NCBI GenBank assembly: GCA_944393665.1 | Contig: CALYAX010000009.1 | Location: forward strand, 1-64,000 | DNA length: 64,000 bases | Reading direction: 5' to 3' | DNA from: an uncultured Alphaproteobacteria bacterium | GTDB lineage: Bacteria; Pseudomonadota; Alphaproteobacteria; RF32; CAG-239 | Shown here: one piece after another, positions 42,759 through 50,394 of the stretch | How positions within the stretch are numbered: position 1 is the first letter of the stretch | How the letters are laid out: each line of letters starts with the position of its first letter | Program-made: the position numbers and the translations under genes | The notes under the pieces: model-generated | What the model was told of the DNA's origin: nothing | The model's database searches: none | Seen by the model: only the letters and a program-made list of their open reading frames with translations

Positions 42759-43427
42759 TTAGGCAATCTTCTGATTGCTGATTAAACCTTCGGAAATCTG
42801 CAAATTGGTCATAATCATGCTGTCCAGGGTTTTGTCATTGATATTTTCAATGTTCTTGCCCATTTCCAAAGTCTTGGAAGAAACATAATCAGCCAGTTTG
42901 ACCAGATTGTTCTTGGTGTCATTCGGTAAAACCGTATCTTTGGAACTGGCCAGCGTTTTAATATAGACCCACAGCTTGAGATTATTGTCCAAAGCTGTCA
43001 CCAGCTGGTCCAGATTGTTGCTCTCACGGGCAGAAGAAAGATCAACCGCGCATTTGAGCAGGGAGAAAGCTTCTTCTTTAGCCAGAGAATTCTTAACGGC
43101 TTCAAGCAGGCCTTCCGAGATCTGCATATTAATATTAACCAGACTGTCAAAATCGGCCTTGGTCATCTTAACGCCTTTGGAAAGGGTCAGACGCTCAACA
43201 TATTTCGACAGCTTCATTAAACTGGTTTTGATATCCTGGGGAAGCAAATTCTTTGCGCTTTTAAGCGATGTTTCTATCTCGACCCACAATTTCAAATTAT
43301 TATCCAGCGCCGCCAGCTTAACATTTTCATTATCGCTGAGCGAAGCATTTGCCAAAGCCATCGCATAATTCATCAAAATTGTTGCTTCGGTTTCGGCATC
43401 TTTGATTTGATTGTTAGGGGTATCCAT
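42759..43427 (-). CDS. Tandemly duplicated FlaF-like flagellin regulator
   Basis: 222 residues in two similar halves (about 15-105 and 118-215). Each has the pattern of alphaproteobacterial FlaF: LDNNLKLWV(E/Y)I, a LPxDxKxxLxKL(S/A)xYV segment, and an ending NxQISEGL(L/I). FlaF normally has one such unit of about 110 residues and promotes flagellin translation or secretion, opposed by FlbT. Its place beside flgF-flgH supports the assignment. The internal duplication is unusual. Confidence 0.6.
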   Translation of the reverse strand: MDTPNNQIKDAETEATILMNYAMALANASLSDNENVKLAALDNNLKLWVEIETSLKSAKNLLPQDIKTSLMKLSKYVERLTLSKGVKMTKADFDSLVNINMQISEGLLEAVKNSLAKEEAFSLLKCAVDLSSARESNNLDQLVTALDNNLKLWVYIKTLASSKDTVLPNDTKNNLVKLADYVSSKTLEMGKNIENINDKTLDSMIMTNLQISEGLISNQKIA

Positions 43428-43509
43428 TTGTGCTTCCTTTTGACTAAATGTTATTTTTTAATTCTGATATAATCCGCTCTTTAGCTTTTTAAACCTTTAT
43501 CCCTCCCGC

Positions 43510-43607
43510 GTCAAGCCTGCCATTAACTATTGGGGAATAAAAAATAATGACAGGCTTGCACTTGGGGAAATAATCATTCTGTTCTGGAATGATTATAATT
43601 TTTTAAG
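43510..43607 (+). ncRNA. Possible small RNA with terminator
   Basis: CAAGCCTG/CAGGCTTG arms (43512-43558) are followed by an ATAATCATTC/GAATGATTAT hairpin and six T (about 43571-43603). No plus-strand gene precedes it. It may instead be regulatory sequence of the divergent gene at 43427. I see no clear promoter. Confidence 0.25.
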
Positions 43608-43698
43608 AAAAAATGGGGAGATTTTTCCTTAAACGACATAATAATAAAGAAACTCTTTTTACCGCCAGGCACCTCTCGCTTCTCTTAACCCGGCCTTC

Positions 43699-43733
43699 AA
43701 GAAGTCGGAGAATGAGGCCGCCATACGCTTCTT
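43699..43733. repeat. Deletion derivative of the ERIC-like palindrome
   Basis: AAGAAG at 43699, then GGAGAATGAGGC joined directly to CGCCATACGCTTCTT. These are the two outer arms of the element at 43796 with the centre missing. CAGGCACCTCTCGC occurs on both sides (43666 and 43784). Confidence 0.6.
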
Positions 43734-43795
43734 CCGCCGCACCCGACGAGTGGGACTAATCGCTCCGGATGAGCTGCCAGGCCCAGGCACCTCTC

Positions 43796-43926
43796 GCAGA
43801 AAGAAGTGGCTGGCGTGGCAAATAATAAGATTTCAGGGTGGAGGTACCGGAGCGTACACCTTAGTACGTGAGGACACTTCCAACCCGCAAAATCTGTATT
43901 AGATGCCCGCCATACGCTTCTTTCGC
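43796..43926. repeat. ERIC-like palindromic element, copy 1 (after flgH)
   Basis: Long imperfect hairpin: outer arms GAAAGAAG/CTTCTTTC, TGGC.../...GCCA, AATAATAAGATTT/AAATCTGTATT, GGGTGGAGGT/ACTTCCAACCC and apical GCGTAC/GTACGT. The right end touches the flgH stop codon. Same architecture at 48571, 48695, 52011 and 53970 with compensating changes. Confidence 0.8.
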
Positions 43927-44687
43927 TAAAAAGGAGCGATAATATCCAATATCTGCCGCCCGTACCTCGGCTGCTGAACATCGGTAATAACACCCTCGCC
44001 GCCGTAGGAAACGCGCAGTTCGGCAATTTTGCTCGACTCTATACTGTTGTCGGAAGCGATATCGGCCCGGCGGATAATGCCGCGGACAGTCAGCTTGCGG
44101 AGTTCATAGGAAACGCGAATTTCCTGAGTTCCCTCAATCACCAGGTTGCCGTTGGGCAGAACCTGCGTCACCACCGCCGCCATCGTCACGTCAATACTTT
44201 CTTTGCGGTCAACCTTGCCGTCGGCAGAAATTTCCCGGTTGGAATTAATATCCAGCATGGCGTCGGGTTTTACCGCGTCAGGCAAAAACTCGTTAAAATG
44301 AGATTCGTAGCCGAACAGAGAGCCGATTCCCATCGAATCTTTGTTATCATCACGATTCTGTTCCATCTCGTTTTCCATTTTGGCATTGTCTTTGGCCGAA
44401 ACTTTTACCGTGATAATGTCGCCGACTTTTCCGGCCCGCTGATCTTTGAAAAATCCGCTGGAGCCCGGTTTCCATAATGATCCGGCGCCGGCCCGGGCAG
44501 TATTCACCTGCGGCATCGGCATCGAAACCGGCTCATAACCTTTGGCTTCCACCGGATTGACAATTGGCGTCAGTGGCGGTTCTTCGCCAACCCGTTTCAG
44601 GCGTGAAAAAATTCCGCAGCCGGACAGGGAGGTTGCAAGCATCAGGGCAACCACGCCGCGTCCGATTGTTTGATTAAAATTGTTCAT
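43926..44687 (-). CDS. flgH: Flagellar L-ring protein FlgH
   Basis: 253 residues, lipoprotein: LATSLSGC is the lipobox. SLWKPGSSGFFKDQRAGKVG (landmark near 70-89) and GDIITVKVSAKDNA are the FlgH signature, and LVIEGTQEIRVSYELRKLTVRGIIRR is conserved, as is the final PRYGRQILDIIAPF. It forms the outer-membrane L ring around the rod. Order flgF-flgG-flgA-flgH is typical of alphaproteobacteria. Confidence 0.94.
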   Translation of the reverse strand: MNNFNQTIGRGVVALMLATSLSGCGIFSRLKRVGEEPPLTPIVNPVEAKGYEPVSMPMPQVNTARAGAGSLWKPGSSGFFKDQRAGKVGDIITVKVSAKDNAKMENEMEQNRDDNKDSMGIGSLFGYESHFNEFLPDAVKPDAMLDINSNREISADGKVDRKESIDVTMAAVVTQVLPNGNLVIEGTQEIRVSYELRKLTVRGIIRRADIASDNSIESSKIAELRVSYGGEGVITDVQQPRYGRQILDIIAPF

Positions 44688-44704
44688 TAAAATAGCCTCC
44701 CCTG

Positions 44705-45418
44705 CTATTGTTCGTTTTGGATTTCCACCGTGTCGGCGTCAACCACTTTGGCAAAAAACTTTTTGCCGCTTTTTGTATTCATAACCTCAATCACCTGGCC
44801 TTTAACGCCGTCTTGCTGGGCCTCGGCCTGCGCGGTAATCTGCAGTCCTTTGGCCGCATAAACCGAGGTTACGGCCTTGCCTTTTTTAATCAGAACCACC
44901 GCTCCCACATCGCGGTCGGTAATCAGGCGGCCGATTTTAAGGCTTTTTTTAGCCTGCATATCAACAATTTTTCCCAAATCGGTCAGATGAACGGCTTTTA
45001 CCCGGTTTATCCGCACCGGAACGGTCTTGAGCATTTCTTTGGTAATAATGGTGTCTTTTTCAATATTCACCGCCGGAACCCAGGCCTCGCCAAGGGTGTA
45101 ATATTTGCCGCTGAGCGCTGTTTTGGCAAAGGGCTGCCCGTCGGCAAAAATTTCCGCATTGGCAGTAAATTTCTGACCGTCAGAATCATACTTCAGACGC
45201 GAAATCATCACCCGGGCCACTTTTGCCCCTTCAATCGCAAAGGTTGTCTGGCCGCCGAAAATATCCAGTTCCAGCTTGTCTTCAATCCCCTGCTCGGCAA
45301 ATTCTTCCATGACTGCCGCTTTGATTTCATCTTCGCCCACCAGCAGCGTTTCCGCGGCCATGGCCGGAACCGCGGCCGCCAGCAAAAACATCATCACAAA
45401 TTTAACCAAAGCTCTCAT
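44705..45418 (-). CDS. flgA: Flagellar P-ring assembly chaperone FlgA
   Basis: 237 residues with a signal peptide (PAMAAE). The C-terminal SAF domain has EAWVPAVNIEKDTIITKEML, LIKKGKAVTSVYAAKGLQIT and GQVIEVMNTKSGKKFFAKV, the standard FlgA blocks. It is a periplasmic chaperone for FlgI. 17-18 bp to flgH and flgG. Confidence 0.92.
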   Translation of the reverse strand: MRALVKFVMMFLLAAAVPAMAAETLLVGEDEIKAAVMEEFAEQGIEDKLELDIFGGQTTFAIEGAKVARVMISRLKYDSDGQKFTANAEIFADGQPFAKTALSGKYYTLGEAWVPAVNIEKDTIITKEMLKTVPVRINRVKAVHLTDLGKIVDMQAKKSLKIGRLITDRDVGAVVLIKKGKAVTSVYAAKGLQITAQAEAQQDGVKGQVIEVMNTKSGKKFFAKVVDADTVEIQNEQ

Positions 45419-45434
45419 AAACTTTCCCTGACTG

Positions 45435-46223
45435 TTACTTCAATTGATTAATCGTTGACAACATCTGATCCGAGGTTGAAATAATCTTGGAGTTCATTTC
45501 ATAAGCGCGCTGCGCCGAAACCAGCTCGGTAATTTCCGAAACCGCGTTAACGTTGGAGGTGTTCAGATAGCCTTGCAGCAGCGAGCCGAACCCCTCGGTA
45601 TCGGGATTGTCCAAAATCGGCGCGCCGGAAGCGGCGGTTTCGGTAAACATATTATTGCCCATGGCTTCCAGACCGGCCTCGTTCGGAAAAGTTGCCAGTT
45701 CCAGCTGCCCGACGTTGATTTCATCGGTTTCGCCGTCTTGCTTAACCCAAACCTCGCCCGAGCTGTTGACATAAACCTCTGTCGCATCGTCGGGAATGGT
45801 AATTTCCGGCTGAACCACATAACCGTCATGGGTCACAATCACGCCGTCGCCGTTTTTCTGAAAAGCGCCGTCACGGGTATAGCCGATTCCTTTGCCTTCC
45901 GGCAGCTCAATCTGAAAATAGCCGCGCCCGCGGATGGCCAGGTCAAGGGTGTTGTCGGTTTTGGTCAGGCCGCCGCCTTCGGTAATCCGGTAAACCGCAG
46001 CGGTCCGCACACCCAAACCCAGCTGAATGCCAGACGGCACAATCGTCTGATCGGCGGTAGAGGCCGAACCCGGACGGATAATATTCTGATACAGCAGATC
46101 GTTAAACTCGGCACGGCGTTTGGTGTAAGCCGTGGTGTTCATATTGGCGATGTTGTTGGATATAACGTCAACATTGGTCTGCTGGGCCAGCATTCCGGTT
46201 GCACCGATTTGTAAACTTCTCAT
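45435..46223 (-). CDS. flgG: Flagellar distal rod protein FlgG
   Basis: 262 residues, the canonical length. The N-terminus MRSLQIGATGMLAQQTNVDV-ISNNIANMNTTAYTKRRAEF is the rod/hook signature; LDLAIRGRGYFQIELPEG and GLGVRTAAVYRI are FlgG marks, and the C-terminus VNAVSEITELVSAQRAYEMN-SKIISTSDQML closes it. Distal rod through the P and L rings. Confidence 0.96.
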   Translation of the reverse strand: MRSLQIGATGMLAQQTNVDVISNNIANMNTTAYTKRRAEFNDLLYQNIIRPGSASTADQTIVPSGIQLGLGVRTAAVYRITEGGGLTKTDNTLDLAIRGRGYFQIELPEGKGIGYTRDGAFQKNGDGVIVTHDGYVVQPEITIPDDATEVYVNSSGEVWVKQDGETDEINVGQLELATFPNEAGLEAMGNNMFTETAASGAPILDNPDTEGFGSLLQGYLNTSNVNAVSEITELVSAQRAYEMNSKIISTSDQMLSTINQLK

Positions 46224-46244
46224 TTTTATTCCCCTTTAATCTAG

Positions 46245-46988
46245 CTATGCCAACTGGGCATAAGTTGAAATGGTATTCGACAGGCGGTCATGCTCTTCAT
46301 CAATCATCTGCTGCACAAATTCATACGAGCGCTGCAAATGAATCAGCTTGGTCATCTCGCTGATCGGGTCAACGTTGGATTTCTCCACCGCGCCTTGGAC
46401 AACGGCAACTTCTGCCCCCACCGGACGCTCCTGCGCGTCGCCGGGATTCATAAACATGGTTCCCGCCGTCTTCATCAATTTTTGGTTATTGTCAAAACTC
46501 GCCAGTTTCAAACGGCCGATAATGCCGTTTTCAGTCAAAACATTGCCGGCTTCCGAGATGGTGATTTCCCCCTCGCCCGGTGCAAAAAAGAACGGCTGGT
46601 TGTCTTCGCTCAAAACTGCGGCGCCGTCATTGGTAACCAGCATGCCGTTGCCGTCCAGCGAAAACTGGCCTTTGCGGGTATACATTTCGCCGGCATCGGT
46701 TTCCACGCAGAAAAAGGCATCGCCTTTAATCGCCACGTCAAAAGTATTGCCGGTCACGCTGATGGCGCCCTCGCTGAAGTTTTGCCACTGGCCGTAATCT
46801 TCGGTAAAATACAGCGGCACCCGGCCGATACCCTGAGCCTCCGGCGTCTGAACCATAAAAGAAGTGAAAACCGCGTCGTCCTGCTTATACCCGGAGGTAT
46901 TCATATTGGCCATATTGTTGGAAACAATGTCCATCTGCTTCCATAAGGCCATCTGCCGCGACAACGCGATGTAATTGGTATTATCCAT
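46245..46988 (-). CDS. flgF: Flagellar proximal rod protein FlgF
   Basis: 247 residues. YIALSRQMALWKQMDIVSNN and MANMNTSGYKQDDAVF open it, FDVAIKGDAFFCVETDAG is the family centre, and NVDPISEMTKLIHLQRSYEF the C-terminal motif. First gene of the operon, behind a sigma-54-type promoter. GGGGAG before the ATG. Confidence 0.93.
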   Translation of the reverse strand: MDNTNYIALSRQMALWKQMDIVSNNMANMNTSGYKQDDAVFTSFMVQTPEAQGIGRVPLYFTEDYGQWQNFSEGAISVTGNTFDVAIKGDAFFCVETDAGEMYTRKGQFSLDGNGMLVTNDGAAVLSEDNQPFFFAPGEGEITISEAGNVLTENGIIGRLKLASFDNNQKLMKTAGTMFMNPGDAQERPVGAEVAVVQGAVEKSNVDPISEMTKLIHLQRSYEFVQQMIDEEHDRLSNTISTYAQLA

Positions 46989-47038
46989 TATATTCTCCCC
47001 AATAGTTTTGGATAATTAAAACTTGTTGCCAATCACTA

Positions 47039-47055
47039 TGCAAAAGTCGTGCCAA
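47039..47055 (-). promoter_or_regulatory. Sigma-54 (RpoN) promoter of flgFGAH
   Basis: On the minus strand TTGGCACG-ACTT-TTGCA matches the -24/-12 consensus exactly, about 50 bp before flgF. RpoN control of rod genes is established in Caulobacter and relatives. Confidence 0.75.
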
Positions 47056-47142
47056 TTTTTTAAAAACCGCTCTCCGCCTTTTTACAACCTTCGCCTAAAA
47101 ATATTCATTCTAAATTAATCATAAACAATTATAATATGAATT

Positions 47143-47217
47143 GGAGGAGTTCGCGAGATAAGGCCTCGGCTCGAATAAGCGGGACTGTATGTGTGCAGTT
47201 TAGTAGCTCCTCCGCTT
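47143..47217 (+). ncRNA. Riboswitch-like RNA element, copy C1
   Basis: P1 GGAGGAG (47143-47149) with CTCCTCC (47207-47213); P2 CGC/GCG; loop GAGATAAG opposite TCGAATAA; P3 GC-CTCG-GC; hairpin ACTG-TATGTGTG-CAGT. Nearly identical to C2 (47562) but followed by CTTTAC rather than a T-run, and by repeat sequence instead of a gene, so possibly decayed. Confidence 0.6.
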
Positions 47218-47266
47218 TACCCATCCCTCCCAAAGGTTTCTTCCCCCGTCACCTTTCGAGAATGCC

Positions 47267-47385
47267 GGTTCTCATCAAGGGGGCTATTCACAAACCAACA
47301 CAGCAATATTGACTTAGGGTTCGGGATGGTTCCTTTTGTTCCCACAAAAGGAACATCTTTTTTACAGATGCCTGGACGGGCTCCG
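47267..47385. repeat. Dispersed intergenic repeat, copy 2
   Basis: Same blocks as 22788-23035 without the insertion: CAAGGGGGCTA, ACAGCAATATTGA, AGGGTTCGGGAT, a GGTTCCTTTTG/CAAAAGGAAC hairpin (47328-47354) and GATGCCTGGACGG. Lies between RNA elements C1 and C2. Confidence 0.6.
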
Positions 47386-47561
47386 CCCGAGGCTTGACAG
47401 GGATTGGTTATTCCTCGCGGGCTTTGCCCGCGTCAAGGGGTCTCCACCCGCTCCCGCAAAAAAAAATTTTGATTGCAATTTAAATTTATTCTGCTAATAT
47501 ACACCTTGCAGCCGGAGACGGCTGTGGTGTCTACTAAACATCATCCACAAGTTCCTCCATA

Positions 47562-47640
47562 GGAGGAGTCCGCGATATAAGGCTTCGGCTCGAATAAGCG
47601 GGACTGTACTTGTGCAGTTTAGTAGCTCCTCCGCTTTTTT
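47562..47640 (+). ncRNA. Riboswitch-like RNA element, copy C2, upstream of HTH genes
   Basis: P1 GGAGGAG (47562-47568) with CTCCTCC (47626-47632), P2 CCGC/GCGG, loop GATATAAG opposite TCGAATAA, P3 GC-TTCG-GC, hairpin ACTG-TACTTGTG-CAGT. Six T follow P1 directly, so P1 itself can act as a terminator stem. Just upstream CCTCC (47554) can pair with the GGAGG of P1, an alternative fold. The HTH gene starts 51 bp on. Confidence 0.68.
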
Positions 47641-47690
47641 GTTTTTTCAAAAAGGCGGTTTGTTTTTAACAATCCTATGGAGCTAAAAAA

Positions 47691-47978
47691 ATGAGTAAAA
47701 AAAGACAAGCTTTTTATAATGATTTTATCCGTTTCAAACGCGATGTCGGATTCAGTTTCCGCCTGTTGCGGAGAGATGCCGGAAAAACGGCGCAGGAAGT
47801 GCAGGAAGCGCTCGATTTGCGGACCAACAACGGCGTCCAAAAAATTGAACAGGGATATTTTGACTGCATTTTCCCCTTATTTAAAATGTGCCGCTATTAT
47901 GGTAAACGCCCGGTGATTAAGTTCATCAACCTCACCAGGGAAGAAAACGCCCTCTTTAACCAGGAGGAAAACGCATGA
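47691..47978 (+). CDS. Small HTH protein downstream of RNA element C2
   Basis: 95 residues, basic N-terminus. DVGFSFRLLRRDAGKTAQEV followed by QEALDLRTNNGVQKIEQGYF forms an Xre-like helix-turn-helix at about 18-58, then a CRYYGKRPVIKFINL segment. TATGGAG precedes the start. It overlaps the next HTH gene by 4 bp. A DNA-binding regulator by inference. Confidence 0.65.
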   Translation: MSKKRQAFYNDFIRFKRDVGFSFRLLRRDAGKTAQEVQEALDLRTNNGVQKIEQGYFDCIFPLFKMCRYYGKRPVIKFINLTREENALFNQEENA

Positions 47979-48538
47979 GCGAAGAATTAACCCTGCAATC
48001 CGAAACCGGCTGTTCCGCCGCTTTCCCGGACGAACCGCCCCTGAGCCCGAAAAAAGAATTTTTTCGCATCCGGCACGAGCTGGGACAGCTGCTTAAATAT
48101 GCGCGCGAGCAGGAACGCCTGCCGGCAAGGACTATCGCCGAGCAAAACGGCCTTTCCGGCACGGCGGAACTTCTGCAGCTGGAACGCGGACGCTGCAAAA
48201 ACCTCTGGAAATATTTTCAGCTGGTGAATTATTTCGGCTTTCAGCTTCATCCGGCAATGGATTATGTCGATGAAAACCGCAATAAAAAACTGCGCCGCGA
48301 ACAGGCCGAAGATTCCAAATTTTGGTTTTTGCGCATCTGGAGCGGCATTTTGCAGCAACAGCGCAAATTTCACCATTATACTTTGGAAAAACTTTCTGCC
48401 GCAACGGGTATCCCGGCGGAAAGGATTAAAACCATGGAGGACGAGGATAACCACAGCGAGTTCTCGCTCGATGACGCCTGCCTCCTGATGGCTTATTTTA
48501 ATAAAAACCTGATTCCGGAAGCCTACCGTCTGGAATAG
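47975..48538 (+). CDS. Regulator with two Xre-like HTH regions
   Basis: 187 residues. The first HTH-like region (about 30-90) has IRHELGQLLKYAREQERLPA and the second (about 125-178) has FHHYTLEKLSAATGIPAERI. The middle is rich in charged residues (DENRNKKLRREQAED). Translationally coupled to the small HTH gene (ATGA overlap after AGGAGG). No enzyme or ligand domain is evident. Possibly autoregulated through element C2. Confidence 0.6.
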   Translation: MSEELTLQSETGCSAAFPDEPPLSPKKEFFRIRHELGQLLKYAREQERLPARTIAEQNGLSGTAELLQLERGRCKNLWKYFQLVNYFGFQLHPAMDYVDENRNKKLRREQAEDSKFWFLRIWSGILQQQRKFHHYTLEKLSAATGIPAERIKTMEDEDNHSEFSLDDACLLMAYFNKNLIPEAYRLE

Positions 48539-48570
48539 GGGTATAAAACAGTCACATAACGGCTCACATA

Positions 48571-48694
48571 AAAGCCCGTAGAATGAGACGAATAATAAGA
48601 AATTAGGGCAGCCGCGATTGAGTTTACAAATAAGTAAATGACATGAGCGGCTGTCCCGACATTTCTGTATTAGTCGGCCATTACCCATGTTTTG
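48571..48694. repeat. ERIC-like palindromic element, copy 2
   Basis: Core AATAATAAGAAAT/ATTTCTGTATT, GGGCAGCCGC/GCGGCTGTCCC and apical TTTAC/GTAAA. All inner stems differ from the other copies but remain paired. Outer arms are poorly matched. It is directly adjacent to copy 3. Confidence 0.7.
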
Positions 48695-48820
48695 TAAAGG
48701 GAGGGAGAATGAGGCGGATAATAAGATTTCAGGGCGAAAGTACCGGAGCGTACATAGAAGTACGTGAGGACACTTTCGTCCCGCAAAATCTGTATTAGGC
48801 GCCCATTATACCTCCTTTTA
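48695..48820. repeat. ERIC-like palindromic element, copy 3
   Basis: Outer arms TAAAGGGAGG/CCTCCTTTTA, then AATG/CATT, GGCG/CGCC, TAATAAGATTT/AAATCTGTATTA, GGGCGAAAGT/ACTTTCGTCCC and GCGTAC/GTACGT. Its right end contains the stop codon of the lipoprotein gene at 48818. Confidence 0.8.
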
Positions 48821-49222
48821 CCGGCATGGGGCGGTGCGGATCAACACATAATTATCCGCCAAAGCGCCGGTAATCGGCTGTCCCTGCATATCCAAACGCC
48901 GCAATTGGTTGTTTTCGATACGGTAATAATTGCGCTCGCCGCCGTTTAAGTGCAGTTCCACCACATTGCCGACAATTTTGTAAGTGCCTTTTTCATAAAA
49001 GACACCGTCGGGTTTGCCGATATAAACCGAACGTTCGCTGAAACTGCTGTCGCGGTTAAGCCGCAGGGTGGTTTTAATTCCCGCCGCATCGGCCGCCGGA
49101 AGCGTCCCCTCAAAAGTGCCGCAATAAGATGCCGACAGCGGACATTCGCCGAAACTGGTGCACCCGGCCATAATCAACACGGTTGAAACCGCCGCCAATA
49201 GCTTGGATTTTAACATTGCCAT
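48818..49222 (-). CDS. NlpE-like lipoprotein
   Basis: 134 residues with a lipobox (LIMAGC). GTFEGTLPAADAAGIKTTLR, DSSFSERSVYIG and GTYKIVGNVVELHL match the NlpE N-terminal beta-barrel domain, an outer-membrane lipoprotein linked to Cpx envelope-stress sensing. The Cys of the usual NlpE ADC motif is missing (PAADAAG), and only the N-terminal domain is present. Confidence 0.72.
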   Translation of the reverse strand: MAMLKSKLLAAVSTVLIMAGCTSFGECPLSASYCGTFEGTLPAADAAGIKTTLRLNRDSSFSERSVYIGKPDGVFYEKGTYKIVGNVVELHLNGGERNYYRIENNQLRRLDMQGQPITGALADNYVLIRTAPCR

Positions 49223-49285
49223 CTCCTGATAAATATTAACGATGGCTGATATATAATGTCTGCCGGGCTTTTTGCAATCCTCAGC

Positions 49286-49870
49286 CTAAAAAATATTTCC
49301 GGCAACCCGGCCGCTGCCGTTTTCATAATCCATGCGGAAAACCGCGCAGTTGGGAATTTTTTCAAACCCATAGCCCAGATAATTCAGCAAAACCGCCATG
49401 GTGCCGCCGTGAATCGCCAATCCCATCGTCTGATACGGTTCCGCCGCCAGTTTTTCCACCTCGGCCCAGACCCGGTCAAGAACCTCGCCCTTGCTTTCCC
49501 CTTGGGGAAAGCGCAGTGTCCAGTCCTTTTCGCCGGACTTGTTCCAACGCCTGACTACCTCCGGATACTCGCTTTTCAAATCGCTGATGAGCTGTCCTTC
49601 GGCAACACCATAAAAACACTCGCGCAAATTCGGGCGTTCAATAACTTCTATACCCAGTTTTTTGGCAACTTCCTCCGCCGTATGCTTTGCCCTGATTAAA
49701 GGGCTGGAGAAAATAACCTCCAAACCTTTGCCCTCTAATTTTTGGGCCAGGTCCTGCGCCTGCTGCACCCCGGTTTCGTTAAGGTCATAATTCATACCCG
49801 AGCCCTGCCAGCGTTTCTGGCGGTTAAGTTCGGTTTCGCCGTGGCGGAAAAAATAAAAAGTCTTTGTCAT
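49286..49870 (-). CDS. Histidine phosphatase (phosphoglycerate mutase-like)
   Basis: 194 residues from ATG 49868-49870, seven bases after AGGAG; the ATG at 49876 is too close. FFRHGETELNRQKRWQGSG has the catalytic RHG, IFSSPLIRAKHTAEEVA the second Arg, RECFYGVAEGQ the Glu and LAIHGGTMAVLL the second His. Cofactor-type sugar-phosphate or cobalamin-precursor phosphatases look alike, so substrate is unassigned. Confidence 0.86.
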   Translation of the reverse strand: MTKTFYFFRHGETELNRQKRWQGSGMNYDLNETGVQQAQDLAQKLEGKGLEVIFSSPLIRAKHTAEEVAKKLGIEVIERPNLRECFYGVAEGQLISDLKSEYPEVVRRWNKSGEKDWTLRFPQGESKGEVLDRVWAEVEKLAAEPYQTMGLAIHGGTMAVLLNYLGYGFEKIPNCAVFRMDYENGSGRVAGNIF

Positions 49871-49985
49871 TAACATTCTCCTGATTCTGCCTCAGTTTAA
49901 CGGTTATCCGTCTTTTTTCAACATAAAAAAACCGCGGCGCTGTCACAGCGTCACGGTTCAAAAGCGTCATGGCTAAAATCGGCTT

Positions 49986-50240
49986 TTATTTTCTATACTG
50001 GAGCCATAAATCAACCTCTTTGCCCACCACACGATTATAGGCTCCGTTGATCTTGTCCAGTTTACGCACACACCACTCAACATATTCAAGAAATTTTTGC
50101 GGATCTTCAGCATCGTTTGAATATAACAGCTGCATATGCAGATGATACATTTCGATTAACTGTTTTCTGCTCAAATTTCCTAAATTGGAAAGGCCGCCCA
50201 GCTGCTGGATTGCACTTTCGATTTCTTGTTTTGTTGTCAT
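49986..50240 (-). CDS. Small conserved-looking protein, unknown
   Basis: 84 residues, helical, no signal peptide. LSRKQLIEMYHLHMQLLYSN and FLEYVEWCVRKLDKINGAYN are the main helices. I recognise no family. An Asp/Glu and Lys balance and a plausible start (MTTKQEIESAI) favour a real gene. It lies between the phosphatase and era, probably transcribed alone. Confidence 0.5.
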   Translation of the reverse strand: MTTKQEIESAIQQLGGLSNLGNLSRKQLIEMYHLHMQLLYSNDAEDPQKFLEYVEWCVRKLDKINGAYNRVVGKEVDLWLQYRK

Positions 50241-50394
50241 GGTGTTTATTTTACTTAGTTAAAAAGAGAAATTCTTACATTCGAATCATTGCAAAAATTT
50301 CATCTATACTCACATAATCCAAACATAAAAATTTCTCTTAATGTCTGAACTATAGCATCTTTTCACAACAAAGTAAATAGACAAAATGACAAAT

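Noticed and set aside
47191..47397. 68-codon plus-strand frame
   Set aside because: It runs through RNA element C1 and the second copy of the dispersed repeat; shared peptide with the 22825 frame only reflects the DNA repeat.
47143..47640. Integron attC sites
   Set aside because: Palindromes superficially similar, but no core GTTRRRY/RYYYAAC sites, no integrase, and the conserved positions are internal loops.
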